Of a DNA stretch of 14,008 nt, positions 1 to 9,040 are shown one piece after another. Location of the stretch: positions 1 through 14,008 of the forward strand of contig NZ_DASYHS010000091.1 of assembly GCF_035998295.1 (NCBI RefSeq). The letters are read 5' to 3'. Both the position numbers and the translations under genes were made by a program. Source of the DNA: DASYHS01 sp035998295 (GTDB lineage: Bacteria; Pseudomonadota; Alphaproteobacteria; Azospirillales; Azospirillaceae). Position 1 is the stretch's first letter. Each line of letters begins with the position of its first letter. The notes under the pieces were generated by a model. The model searched no databases and was not told the origin of the DNA. It worked only from the letters and a program-made list of their open reading frames with translations.

Positions 1-295
1 GGTCCCGGCGCTGCTGGCGGCCGCGGTGCTGGTCGCCGGCCCGGTCGCCGCCCTGCCGCCGCCGGGCGGGACCATGGTCGCCGTGCTGTTCCCTTCGGGC
101 ATGCCGGCGGCGGACGCGCTCGCGGCGGTATCGGCGGTGAACGGCCGGGCGGTGTGGAGCAACGCCGCCGGCGACCTGTGGGTGGTCGACCTGGAGGCGG
201 GAGGCCCGGCGCGGGGGCTGTACCGCCACGGCGCCCTCTTCGTCAGCGGCGGGACGCTGCCGGCGGGGTGCTTCGCCTGGGCGCGCGCCGCGTAG
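1..295 (+). CDS. 3' part of a small hypothetical exported or membrane-anchored protein
   Basis: The frame is open from base 2 to the TAG at 293-295, and the true start lies before the window. About 97 residues are visible. They begin with a very hydrophobic run (alanine, leucine and valine rich, about residues 1-18 of the visible part). This looks like the core of a signal peptide or an N-terminal membrane anchor, ending near a small-residue/proline stretch (ALPPPGG). The rest is a compact alpha/beta-like domain with motifs such as AVLFPSGMP and GDLWVVDLE. That order suggests a periplasmic domain behind one membrane segment. I do not recognise the family and assign no function. The GTG at 26 is the first start codon inside the window but would cut the hydrophobic segment, so I treat the gene as 5'-truncated by the window edge. 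A hairpin lies 7 bp after the stop. Confidence 0.6.
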   Translation, partial: VPALLAAAVLVAGPVAALPPPGGTMVAVLFPSGMPAADALAAVSAVNGRAVWSNAAGDLWVVDLEAGGPARGLYRHGALFVSGGTLPAGCFAWARAA

Positions 296-302
296 GAAAA
301 GG

Positions 303-318
303 TTCGGCGTTCGCCGAA
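303..318. terminator. Short GC hairpin after the first gene
   Basis: TTCGGC and GCCGAA pair around a GTTC loop, starting 7 bp after the TAG of the upstream gene. The stem is GC-rich but has no U-run after it. It could be a weak intrinsic terminator or a 3'-end stabiliser. I see no further signal between here and the next gene. Confidence 0.35.
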
Positions 319-392
319 GCGTTCCGGGATGACTCGATGCTTCCGGCGTGGCAAGGTCCCGTCGATCGGAAAACCCGCGACGAGAGACGACG

Positions 393-1316
393 ATGACCGG
401 GACCAGCACGCATCCCCCGACCCCGATGGTGGAGCTGGCGCTCCTCGCGGTCCTCGCGACGTTGTGGGCGGCCTCTTACACCTTCATCAAGCTCGGCGTC
501 GCGACGATCCCGCCGGTGACCCTGATCGCGGCGCGCACGCTGGTCGCCGGCGGGTTGCTGCTGGCGATCCTGCGGCTGCGCGGCGTGTCCTTGCCGAAGG
601 ACCGCCTGACCTGGCGCCGGTTCGCGTTCCAGGCCTGCCTCAACAGCGTCGTCCCGTTCACGCTGATCGCGTGGGCCGAGCTGACGGTCGACGCCGGGCT
701 CGCGACCATCCTCAACTCGACGACGCCGATCTTCGCCTTCCTGCTGACCTGGGCCATCACGCGTCACGAGGCGGTGACCGCGCGCAAGCTGTTCGGCGTA
801 TGCGCGGGGCTGGCGGGAATCTGCCTGATCGTCGGGAGGGAGGCGTTCGGGGGCCTCGGCCACCAGCTCGGCGCACAGGTCGTGATCGTGCTGGCGACGG
901 TGTGCTATGCGTCCGCGGTCATCTTCGGGCGCAACTTCAAGGGGCTCGACCCCATGCTCCCGGCCGCGGGCTCGCTGCTGTGCGGTGCGGCGATCCTGAT
1001 CCCGGTCAGCCTGGTCGTGGACCGGCCCTGGACGCTGGAGCCGTCGCGGGAGTCGGTGCTGGCGCTGCTCGGCCTCGCCGTGTTCTCCACCGCGCTCGCC
1101 TTCGTGATCTATTTCCGGCTGATCCACACGCTGGGCTCGGTCGGCACGACGGCGCAGTCGTACCTGCGCGTTCCGATCGGGGTCGCGATCAGCGCGACCT
1201 TCCTGGGCGAGACGCTGTCGCAGACGGCATGGGTGGGGCTCGCCGCGGTGCTGGTGGGGGTGTTCGCGATGACCCTGCCGTCGCGCAAGCCGCTCGCGGC
1301 CTCGAAGGCCGCGTGA
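393..1316 (+). CDS. DMT-superfamily (EamA) inner-membrane transporter
   Basis: This 307-residue protein has about ten hydrophobic segments arranged as two EamA repeats (about residues 12-145 and 160-300), the usual size and plan for drug/metabolite transporters of the RhaT/YdcZ/EamA group. Typical features are the first helix ending in TLWAASYTFIKLG, the LNSTTPIFAFLLTW segment closing repeat one, and FLGETLSQTAW late in repeat two, which matches the F-GE-- signature of the family. It probably exports small metabolites such as amino acids or drugs across the inner membrane; the substrate cannot be told from sequence. I chose ATG 393 because the protein then starts just before helix 1. An in-frame ATG at 348 would add 15 basic residues that do not look like family sequence. 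A purine-rich GAGAGACGA precedes 393. The TGA is at 1314-1316, 63 bp before the next exporter gene on the same strand. Confidence 0.88.
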   Translation: MTGTSTHPPTPMVELALLAVLATLWAASYTFIKLGVATIPPVTLIAARTLVAGGLLLAILRLRGVSLPKDRLTWRRFAFQACLNSVVPFTLIAWAELTVDAGLATILNSTTPIFAFLLTWAITRHEAVTARKLFGVCAGLAGICLIVGREAFGGLGHQLGAQVVIVLATVCYASAVIFGRNFKGLDPMLPAAGSLLCGAAILIPVSLVVDRPWTLEPSRESVLALLGLAVFSTALAFVIYFRLIHTLGSVGTTAQSYLRVPIGVAISATFLGETLSQTAWVGLAAVLVGVFAMTLPSRKPLAASKAA

Positions 1317-1366
1317 AGGGCCCAGGGAGCCGTTCCGATTGTTCTGCGTGGTATAGGGGCCGTTCC

Positions 1367-1374
1367 GGAGGAGG
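1367..1374 (+). promoter_or_regulatory. Strong Shine-Dalgarno fixing a TTG start
   Basis: GGAGGAGG lies 5 bp before TTG 1380. No ATG or GTG in frame sits at a better distance, and translation from TTG gives the expected N-terminus, FSPLRDRTYRHLFAAQ. The site therefore decides the start of the downstream MFS gene. Confidence 0.75.
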
Positions 1375-1379
1375 CGTCG

Positions 1380-2747
1380 TTGTTCTCACCGTTGCGCGAC
1401 CGCACTTACCGCCACCTGTTCGCCGCCCAGGTCCTTTCCCTTGCCGGGAGCGGTCTGACGACGATCGCGCTGGCACTGCTCGCCTACGATCTTGCCGGGT
1501 CGGAGGCTGGGGCCGTCCTCGGTACGGCGCTCGCGATCAAGATGGTCGCCTATGTCGCGATCGCGCCCGTGGTCGGCAGCTACGCCCACCGGCTGCCGCG
1601 CCGGACCCTGCTGATCGCTCTCGACCTGGTCCGGGCCGGCGTCGTCCTGGCCTTCCCCCTAGTTACCCAGGTCTGGCAGGTATACCTGCTGATCCTCCTG
1701 CTCCAGGCAGCGTCGGCGGCGTTCACGCCGACCTTCCAGGCGACCATCCCCGACGTGCTGTCCGACGAAGAGCGCTACACGCAGGCCCTCTCGCTGTCCC
1801 GGCTCGCCTATGACCTGGAGAACCTGCTCAGCCCCATCCTCGCCGCCCTGCTCCTCGCGGCCCTGAATCACGGCTGGCTGTTCGCGGGCAACGCGCTCGG
1901 CTTCCTGGGTTCGGCGCTGCTCGTCGCCTCGGTGATCCTGCCGGGGCCGCAGCCGGCCCCGCGCCCGCGCGGCGTCCTGGCGAACATCGGCCATGGCAGC
2001 CGGATCTACCTGAAGACGCCGCGCCTACGCGGCCTCCTCGCGCTGAACCTGGCGGTCGCGGCGGCGGGCGCGACGGTCATCGTCAACACGGTCGTGCTCG
2101 TGCGCGACGTCATGGGCGGCACCGAAGTCGGGGTGGCCTGGGCCATGGCGGCGTTCGGAGGGGGGAGCATGCTGGCCGCCGCGATGCTACCCCGTCTGCT
2201 GGGCCGCGCGGCCGAGCGGCCGGTCATGCTCGGCGGCGGCGTTCTGGTCGCGCTCGGCCTGATGTCCGGCCCGCTACCGTCGACGCTTGCGGGGCTGCTG
2301 CCGGTCTGGTTCCTGCTGGGGGCGGGGTCGTCCTTCGTGCAGACGCCGGCAGGCCGCCTCCTACGCCGGTCCAGCCACGAAGGCGATCGTCCAGCCCTGT
2401 TCTCCGCCCAGTTCGCGTTGTCCCATGTCTGCTGGCTGTTCACCTATCCGCTCGCCGGATGGCTCGGAGCCGGCGCGGGGCTCGATTCCGGCTTCATGGT
2501 CCTTGCGGTGCTGGCGGGCCTGTCGACGCTTGCGGCGGCGCTCCTGTGGCCGGCCCGGGATCCGGTCGAGATCGGGCACGTGCATACCCCGCTCGGCCAC
2601 GAGCACCTGCACGTGCACGACGAGCATCACCAGCACGAGGGCTGGGAGGGACCGGAACCGCACAGCCATTCCCACCGCCACGGACCGTTGCGGCACCGCC
2701 ATGCCTTCATGATCGACCTGCATCACGACGGCTGGCCGATCCGGTGA
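1380..2747 (+). CDS. NreB-like MFS exporter with histidine-rich C-terminal tail
   Basis: This 455-residue protein has about 12 membrane segments. The N-terminal half (FAAQVLSLAGSGLTTIALALLAYDLAG, then TFQATIPDVL and the AYDLENLLSP segment) resembles the MFS group that includes the nickel-resistance protein NreB and many uncharacterised relatives. From about residue 397 to the end there is a hydrophilic tail with 17 histidines in 59 residues (for example HEHLHVHDEHHQH and HSHSHRH), a typical divalent-metal-binding tail that also occurs in NreB. I infer proton-driven export of a divalent metal such as Ni2+ or Co2+, with the tail binding metal on the cytoplasmic side. The family is fairly clear but the substrate is not, because no metal regulator gene is adjacent. 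The start is TTG 1380, set by GGAGGAGG. The gene lies 63 bp after the EamA exporter and may share its transcript. It converges on the VOC gene, 88 bp away. Confidence 0.8.
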   Translation: MFSPLRDRTYRHLFAAQVLSLAGSGLTTIALALLAYDLAGSEAGAVLGTALAIKMVAYVAIAPVVGSYAHRLPRRTLLIALDLVRAGVVLAFPLVTQVWQVYLLILLLQAASAAFTPTFQATIPDVLSDEERYTQALSLSRLAYDLENLLSPILAALLLAALNHGWLFAGNALGFLGSALLVASVILPGPQPAPRPRGVLANIGHGSRIYLKTPRLRGLLALNLAVAAAGATVIVNTVVLVRDVMGGTEVGVAWAMAAFGGGSMLAAAMLPRLLGRAAERPVMLGGGVLVALGLMSGPLPSTLAGLLPVWFLLGAGSSFVQTPAGRLLRRSSHEGDRPALFSAQFALSHVCWLFTYPLAGWLGAGAGLDSGFMVLAVLAGLSTLAAALLWPARDPVEIGHVHTPLGHEHLHVHDEHHQHEGWEGPEPHSHSHRHGPLRHRHAFMIDLHHDGWPIR

Positions 2748-2768
2748 AGCCGGCCCGAGCAGAGCGGA

Positions 2769-2791
2769 ATCATGCCTTGCCGAGGCGTGAT
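2769..2791. terminator. Hairpin between convergent genes
   Basis: ATCATGCCT and AGGCGTGAT pair (9 bp with one G-U wobble) around a 5-base loop, TGCCG. It lies 21 bp after the MFS stop and 44 bp after the end of the opposite-strand VOC gene. The position fits a bidirectional terminator, but there is no clear U-run on either side. Confidence 0.4.
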
Positions 2792-2835
2792 GCCGGCGAG
2801 CGCCAATCCCGGCCAGTCAGGATCGGCGCGGCGGA

Positions 2836-3222
2836 TCAGGCCTGGTACAGCTGGATCAGGTTGCCGCAGGTGTCGTCGAGCACGGCCACGGTCACGGGGC
2901 CGGCCGGCGTGGGGGTCCGGGTGAAGCGGACGCCGAGCCCGGCCAGCCGCTCGTACTCGCGCTGGATGTCGTCGACCTGGAAGGCGGTGGCCGGGATGCC
3001 GTCGCCGACCAGGGCCTTCTGGTAGACGCCCGCCGCCGGATGGCCGTTCGGCTCCAGCACCAGTTCGGTGCCGTCGGGCGCAGCCGGCGAGACGACGGTG
3101 AGCCATCTGGCCGCCCCCATGGGGATGTCGTGCTTCTTCACGAAGCCCAGGACGTCGGTATAGAACGCCGCGGCCTTGTCCTGGTCGTCGACGAACACGC
3201 TGGCGAGCGTGATCCTGATCAT
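2836..3222 (-). CDS. VOC-superfamily (glyoxalase/bleomycin-resistance fold) protein
   Basis: This 128-residue protein is a single VOC domain built of two beta-alpha-beta-beta-beta halves. Half one is MIRITLASVFVDDQDKAAAFYTDVLGF followed by a substrate-facing sheet. Half two runs from about TAFQVDDIQREYERLAGLGV to the closing DTCGNLIQLYQ. VOC proteins include glyoxalase I, dioxygenases and antibiotic-binding proteins. Here the usual metal ligands are not evident: the first strand has no histidine, and the last motif reads GNLIQL where many metal-dependent members have glutamate. I infer a ligand-binding or sequestering role, or an atypical active site. The start is ATG 3222, with GGAGGAGA 6-13 bp upstream on this strand. 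That ATG overlaps the stop of the ArsR gene (ATGA), so the two are translationally coupled and presumably co-regulated. Confidence 0.87.
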   Translation of the reverse strand: MIRITLASVFVDDQDKAAAFYTDVLGFVKKHDIPMGAARWLTVVSPAAPDGTELVLEPNGHPAAGVYQKALVGDGIPATAFQVDDIQREYERLAGLGVRFTRTPTPAGPVTVAVLDDTCGNLIQLYQA

Positions 3223-3602
3223 GTCTCTTCTCCTCCGTTGGCAGGTTTGGTGCCGGCCGCGTCCTCGGCCCTGAGCAGGGCGTCCAGCACGTCGAGCCTG
3301 TCGGTCCAGAAACCTTCGTAGAAGCGCAGCCATTCGTTCGCGGCCGCCAGCGGCGCCGGCTCGATCCGCAGGACGTGGGACCGGCCCTCGATCCTGCGGC
3401 GCACGAGCCCGGCGCGCTCCAGCACCCGCACGTGCTTGGACGCGGCGGGGAACGACATGCGGAACGGGGCCGCGAGCTCGCCGATGTTGCGCTCTCCCGA
3501 GGCGAGGCTGCGCAGCATCGCGCGCCGCGTCGGATCGGCCAGCGCGTGGAAGACGTCGTCCAGCGCCTGGGTGGCCGGCACTTCGGTGGGTTGTGAAACC
3601 AT
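3219..3602 (-). CDS. ArsR-family winged-helix repressor
   Basis: This 127-residue protein has a winged helix-turn-helix at about residues 14-85. The opening FHALADPTRRAMLRSLASGE is characteristic, with a recognition helix near MSFPAASKHVRVLERAGLV and a wing at RRRIEGRSHVLRIE. It lacks the ELCVCDL-type cysteine motif of metal-sensing ArsR/SmtB proteins. It therefore belongs to the non-metal ArsR branch often found beside SRPBCC or VOC genes. It probably represses its own operon and is released by an unknown organic ligand or stress signal. Its TGA overlaps the VOC start. The start codon ATG 3602 lies inside the palindrome AACCATATGGTT, and a promoter sits so close that the transcript is probably leaderless. 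No Shine-Dalgarno is visible, which agrees with that. Confidence 0.9.
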   Translation of the reverse strand: MVSQPTEVPATQALDDVFHALADPTRRAMLRSLASGERNIGELAAPFRMSFPAASKHVRVLERAGLVRRRIEGRSHVLRIEPAPLAAANEWLRFYEGFWTDRLDVLDALLRAEDAAGTKPANGGEET

Positions 3603-3608
3603 ATGGTT
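3597..3608. promoter_or_regulatory. Operator palindrome at the arsR start codon
   Basis: AACCATATGGTT is a perfect 12-bp palindrome of the form AACC-N4-GGTT. It covers the predicted transcription start and the ATG of arsR. A second copy of the pattern lies 39 bp upstream. Binding of the ArsR product is inferred from position and symmetry. Confidence 0.6.
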
Positions 3609-3637
3609 GAGTTAGAGCGTGGAGCGCGAATTGTCAA
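3609..3637 (-). promoter_or_regulatory. Promoter of the arsR-VOC operon
   Basis: On the minus strand a perfect TTGACA (3637-3632) is followed by a 17-base spacer and TAACTC (3614-3609). Transcription would start about 6-7 bases on, at or next to the A of ATG 3602. This predicts a leaderless or near-leaderless mRNA. Confidence 0.6.
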
Positions 3638-3647
3638 CCGAATGGTT
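3636..3647. promoter_or_regulatory. Second AACC-N4-GGTT operator, at the arsR -35
   Basis: AACCGAATGGTT shares its conserved arms with the palindrome at 3597-3608. It overlaps the first two bases of the -35 TTGACA on the minus strand. Occupancy here would block RNA polymerase. The two sites are 39 bp apart centre to centre. Confidence 0.55.
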
Positions 3648-3889
3648 TTGCGACTGGCCGGTCGACGGGGTGAGGGCGTCGGGCCGGCGCTGGAGACCGA
3701 GGACGTCATCCGCGCCTCCAGCATCGTCCCGACCACGGCGCTAACCATCCGCAAGCTGGCCGGCGCTGCAGAGCCTCACCGAGGGCTACGAGGCGCGGTT
3801 GCGGGCCGGGCGGGAAGCTGCGGCCGGGTCGGGGGCCCCCAAGGGATGGCGCATTCGGCCGGGAGGGGAAAGTCACCTACGCGCGAATA
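3648..3889. other. Stretch without a convincing gene, possible coding remnant
   Basis: Between the arsR promoter and the parDE module I find no gene with a start, a ribosome site and a recognisable product. Fragments have protein-like composition in two plus-strand frames: about 3690-3765 reads like ETEDVIRASSIVPTT, and about 3769-3840 in another frame reads like SLTEGYEARLRAGREAA. They could be pieces of one frameshifted gene or GC-bias noise. The call is weak. Confidence 0.25.
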
Positions 3890-3916
3890 TTCCCTCTCCC
3901 GATAGCGAGGGAGAGG
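3890..3916. repeat. REP-like palindrome, left of the parDE module
   Basis: CCTCTCCC (3893-3900) pairs with GGGAGAGG (3909-3916) around the loop GATAGCGA. The left arm extends to TTCCCTCTCCCG (3890-3901). The same 12 bases recur at 4875-4886 on the other side of the toxin-antitoxin genes. Short GC palindromes of this type are common intergenic repeats in proteobacteria. A GATTTT follows the right arm, so terminator action is also possible. Confidence 0.5.
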
Positions 3917-4024
3917 AGATTTTCAATCTAATGAGGTTCGCTTCGGTCAGATGCGATGACCGTGGTCCTTGACAGGCGAGCGGAAGGTATCAAGCTTTGC
4001 TATGGATACGGGACGGAGGCCGTA

Positions 4025-4321
4025 ATGACCGGTCGAAACTTCAGCCTGACCGAGACGCTGAGTGAGTTCATCGACCGTGAGGTCGAGAACGGGCGTCACC
4101 AGAATGCCAGCGAGGTCGTGCGCGAGGCATTGCGGCGCTACCAGGACGACGTGGACGCCGAACGAGCCGGCCTTGCGGCCATCGAGGCCATTGCAGAACG
4201 TGGGCTGGCCGCAATCGAGCGCGGGGAGTACAGGCTGGTGCGGGGTGACGAAGGCCGGCGCGCCCTGCTCGACGGCCTGGACCGCCGCGCGTCGGAACGC
4301 GCCAGAGCGCGGCGGGGCTGA
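4025..4321 (+). CDS. parD: ParD-family ribbon-helix-helix antitoxin
   Basis: This 98-residue protein starts with the ribbon-helix-helix DNA-binding unit of ParD antitoxins: strand NFSLTETLSEFIDREV, then the turn GRHQNASEVVREALRRY (about residues 5-40). A charged, alanine-rich helical C-terminus follows, the part that normally wraps around the toxin. It should neutralise the downstream ParE-like toxin and repress the operon. The start is ATG 4025, with GGAGG at 4015-4019. An upstream in-frame ATG at 3956 would add 23 residues not typical of ParD. A TTGACA at 3969-3974 may be the -35, but no good -10 lies at the right spacing. The stop is 4 bp from the toxin start, the usual antitoxin-first operon. 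The C-terminus is somewhat long for ParD (usually about 80-90 residues). Confidence 0.88.
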   Translation: MTGRNFSLTETLSEFIDREVENGRHQNASEVVREALRRYQDDVDAERAGLAAIEAIAERGLAAIERGEYRLVRGDEGRRALLDGLDRRASERARARRG

Positions 4322-4325
4322 GCCC

Positions 4326-4709
4326 GTGGCCGATTTTCGCCTGTCGCAGCCGGCGGAATCGGATCTCGACGATATCCTGGATTGGAGCGAGGACAAGTTC
4401 CATCGTATCGGCCGCTTGCGCTACGCGACGCTTCTCGTCCAGGCGATGCAGGACATCGCCGATGACCCGGGCCGAGCGGGTGTCAAATGGATCCGTACTT
4501 CCCGGATGAGGGTCGGCATCTATCACGCGTGGCACAGCCGGGCCAACGTTCTCGATCCGGCGGATCGCGTCCATGATCCTCGGCACCTGATCGTGTTCCG
4601 CGTCGCCGAGGACGGGGTCGTCGACATCCTCGGCTTTGTTCATGACGCCATGCTGCGCAACCGCGCCCTGCGCCGGATCATGCTTGCGAACGTGCCGGGC
4701 GCCGACTGA
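4326..4709 (+). CDS. parE: ParE/RelE-superfamily toxin
   Basis: This 127-residue protein begins FRLSQPAESDLDDILDWSEDKF, the N-terminal strand and helix typical of ParE. It continues with a helical segment and the strands GIYHAWHSR, LIVFRV and VDILGFVHDAML, which form the RelE/ParE sheet. Members of the superfamily are either DNA gyrase poisons (ParE) or ribosome-dependent mRNA nucleases (RelE). The sequence resembles the longer ParE branch with an extra loop (about residues 75-88) before the PRHLIVFRV strand. I therefore infer a gyrase-directed or related toxin. The start is GTG 4326, 4 bp after the antitoxin stop. The preceding GGGGCTGAG gives a modest ribosome site, so coupling to parD translation is likely. 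The pair looks intact with no frameshift. Confidence 0.85.
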   Translation: MADFRLSQPAESDLDDILDWSEDKFHRIGRLRYATLLVQAMQDIADDPGRAGVKWIRTSRMRVGIYHAWHSRANVLDPADRVHDPRHLIVFRVAEDGVVDILGFVHDAMLRNRALRRIMLANVPGAD

Positions 4710-4840
4710 GGGGCTTGTGGGCCGAGTTTTGCTGCGCTTCACCACTTGAGGCAAGAGAAAGTCTGGGGTGGGAGGGGTCGCCATTCGGCGGCAAAGACTC
4801 GTTGGCAGCTAGTTTCAGCTCTTTTACTGGATCCGAGGGC

Positions 4841-4920
4841 GTCCCTCACCCTTCCCATGCTTCGCATGGGCCCCTTCCCTCTCCCGGAGGGAGAGGGAAT
4901 ACTTCCGGAGAGTGAGGGAC
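4841..4920. repeat. Composite palindromic repeat between parE and nrdJ
   Basis: Three nested pairings are visible. The outer stem is GTCCCTCAC (4841-4849) with GTGAGGGAC (4912-4920). Inside it are CCCATGC-TTC-GCATGGG (4854-4870) and TTCCCTCTCCC-GGA-GGGAGAGGGAA (4875-4899, a perfect 11-bp stem). Together they would fold as a three-way junction. The element lies 9 bp beyond the nrdJ stop, between convergent genes. It could end transcription from both sides or protect a 3' end. It resembles the REP-type intergenic repeats known in proteobacteria. The rest of 4710-4840 shows no gene. Confidence 0.65.
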
Positions 4921-4929
4921 TACTTCACG

Positions 4930-8640
<3,711 letters not shown>

Positions 8641-8666
8641 GGCGTGATGTTCCCCTCTGCTTTTCG

Positions 8667-8681
8667 GCGTTCCTGGAACGC
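8667..8681. promoter_or_regulatory. Perfect inverted repeat in the nrdJ leader
   Basis: GCGTTCC-T-GGAACGC has 7-bp arms with one central base, 26 bases upstream of the nrdJ ATG. The tight centre suits a dimeric protein site better than an RNA hairpin. It does not match the alphaproteobacterial LexA box (GTTC-N7-GTTC). The function is unknown. Confidence 0.35.
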
Positions 8682-8802
8682 GCGCAGTTATGCTATTTCG
8701 ACCAAATCCAAGGAGGTAGCCCGCCATATCTGTGACGGGCAGACGAGTGTGCCACAAAGTCTGGTACTGACAACCGGATTTTGGGCGTCATGTTCCACCG
8801 AC

Positions 8803-8818
8803 CCACATAATGTTGTGG
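8803..8818. promoter_or_regulatory. Possible NrdR-type or other regulatory palindrome upstream of nrdJ
   Basis: CCACATAATGTTGTGG is a 16-bp near-palindrome with CCACA/TGTGG arms and an AT-rich centre. Length and arm pattern resemble NrdR boxes (ACAC...GTGT with AT core), the usual regulator sites before ribonucleotide reductase genes. The match is only partial, and I see no clear second box about 31-32 bp away, which NrdR normally needs. Confidence 0.3.
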
Positions 8819-8868
8819 ATGATGTGGTGGAAAAGCCGCGGCGGCCCGGTGGAGAAGCCGGTGGAAAA
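8814..8868 (-). promoter_or_regulatory. Cluster of DnaA-box-like 9-mers upstream of nrdJ
   Basis: On the minus strand four 9-mers lie within 55 bp: TCATCCACA (8822-8814), TTTTCCACC (8834-8826), TTCTCCACC (8856-8848) and TTTTCCACC (8868-8860). The DnaA box is TTWTNCACA. Three of these have one mismatch and one has two. On the plus strand TGTTCCACC occurs at 8791-8799 and 8984-8992. DnaA control of nrd genes is known in E. coli (nrdAB); here it is inference. Confidence 0.3.
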
Positions 8869-8878
8869 AGGCTGCGCC

Positions 8879-8893
8879 GCGGTGAATCACCGC
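8879..8893. other. Short hairpin in the nrdJ/MFS intergenic region
   Basis: GCGGTG-AAT-CACCGC is a perfect 6-bp stem with a 3-base loop. It sits between the divergent genes, downstream of the TTTTCCACC cluster as read on the plus strand. It could be a protein site or a leader hairpin. No further support is seen. Confidence 0.25.
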
Positions 8894-9040
8894 TCCGGAA
8901 GCGAGGCCGGGGGCCGGTGAATCGCATCGGCCCCGACGTTAAGGGGTCGCCTGCGCGGGGGTGCCCGTTGCAAGATGCGCCCCTGTTCCACCCCCGTGTT
9001 CCGCCCGCCCCGAATCCTCTCAGCAGCCCCTTCCAGCGAA

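Noticed and set aside
243..1127. Long minus-strand frame opposite the EamA gene
   Set aside because: Arginine-, glutamine- and histidine-rich shadow of the real plus-strand gene, without start signals.
2723..3754. Minus-strand frame of 343 codons running across the arsR-VOC operon
   Set aside because: It overlaps both real genes in another frame and crosses the arsR promoter.
3603..3905. 100-codon plus-strand frame starting next to arsR
   Set aside because: It begins inside the arsR promoter and operators, has no ribosome site and mixes compositions unlike a real protein.
8710..8717. Perfect Shine-Dalgarno AAGGAGGT on the plus strand
   Set aside because: No start codon lies at a workable distance; the nearest GTG is 14 bases on and opens only 13 codons. 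Probably chance, though a leader peptide is not excluded.
8641..8757. N-terminal extension of nrdJ from an in-frame ATG at 8757
   Set aside because: The extra 39 residues do not look like NrdJ, there is no Shine-Dalgarno, and MRIERRFTTEG at 8640 fits the family and has AGAGGGGAA upstream.
8641..9040. Cobalamin riboswitch between nrdJ and the MFS gene
   Set aside because: I could not find the conserved B12-box bases or the expected multi-stem layout on either strand.
8975..9040. Upstream ATG start for the YcaD-like MFS protein
   Set aside because: It adds 22 proline-rich residues before helix 1 and has no better ribosome site than ATG 9041.
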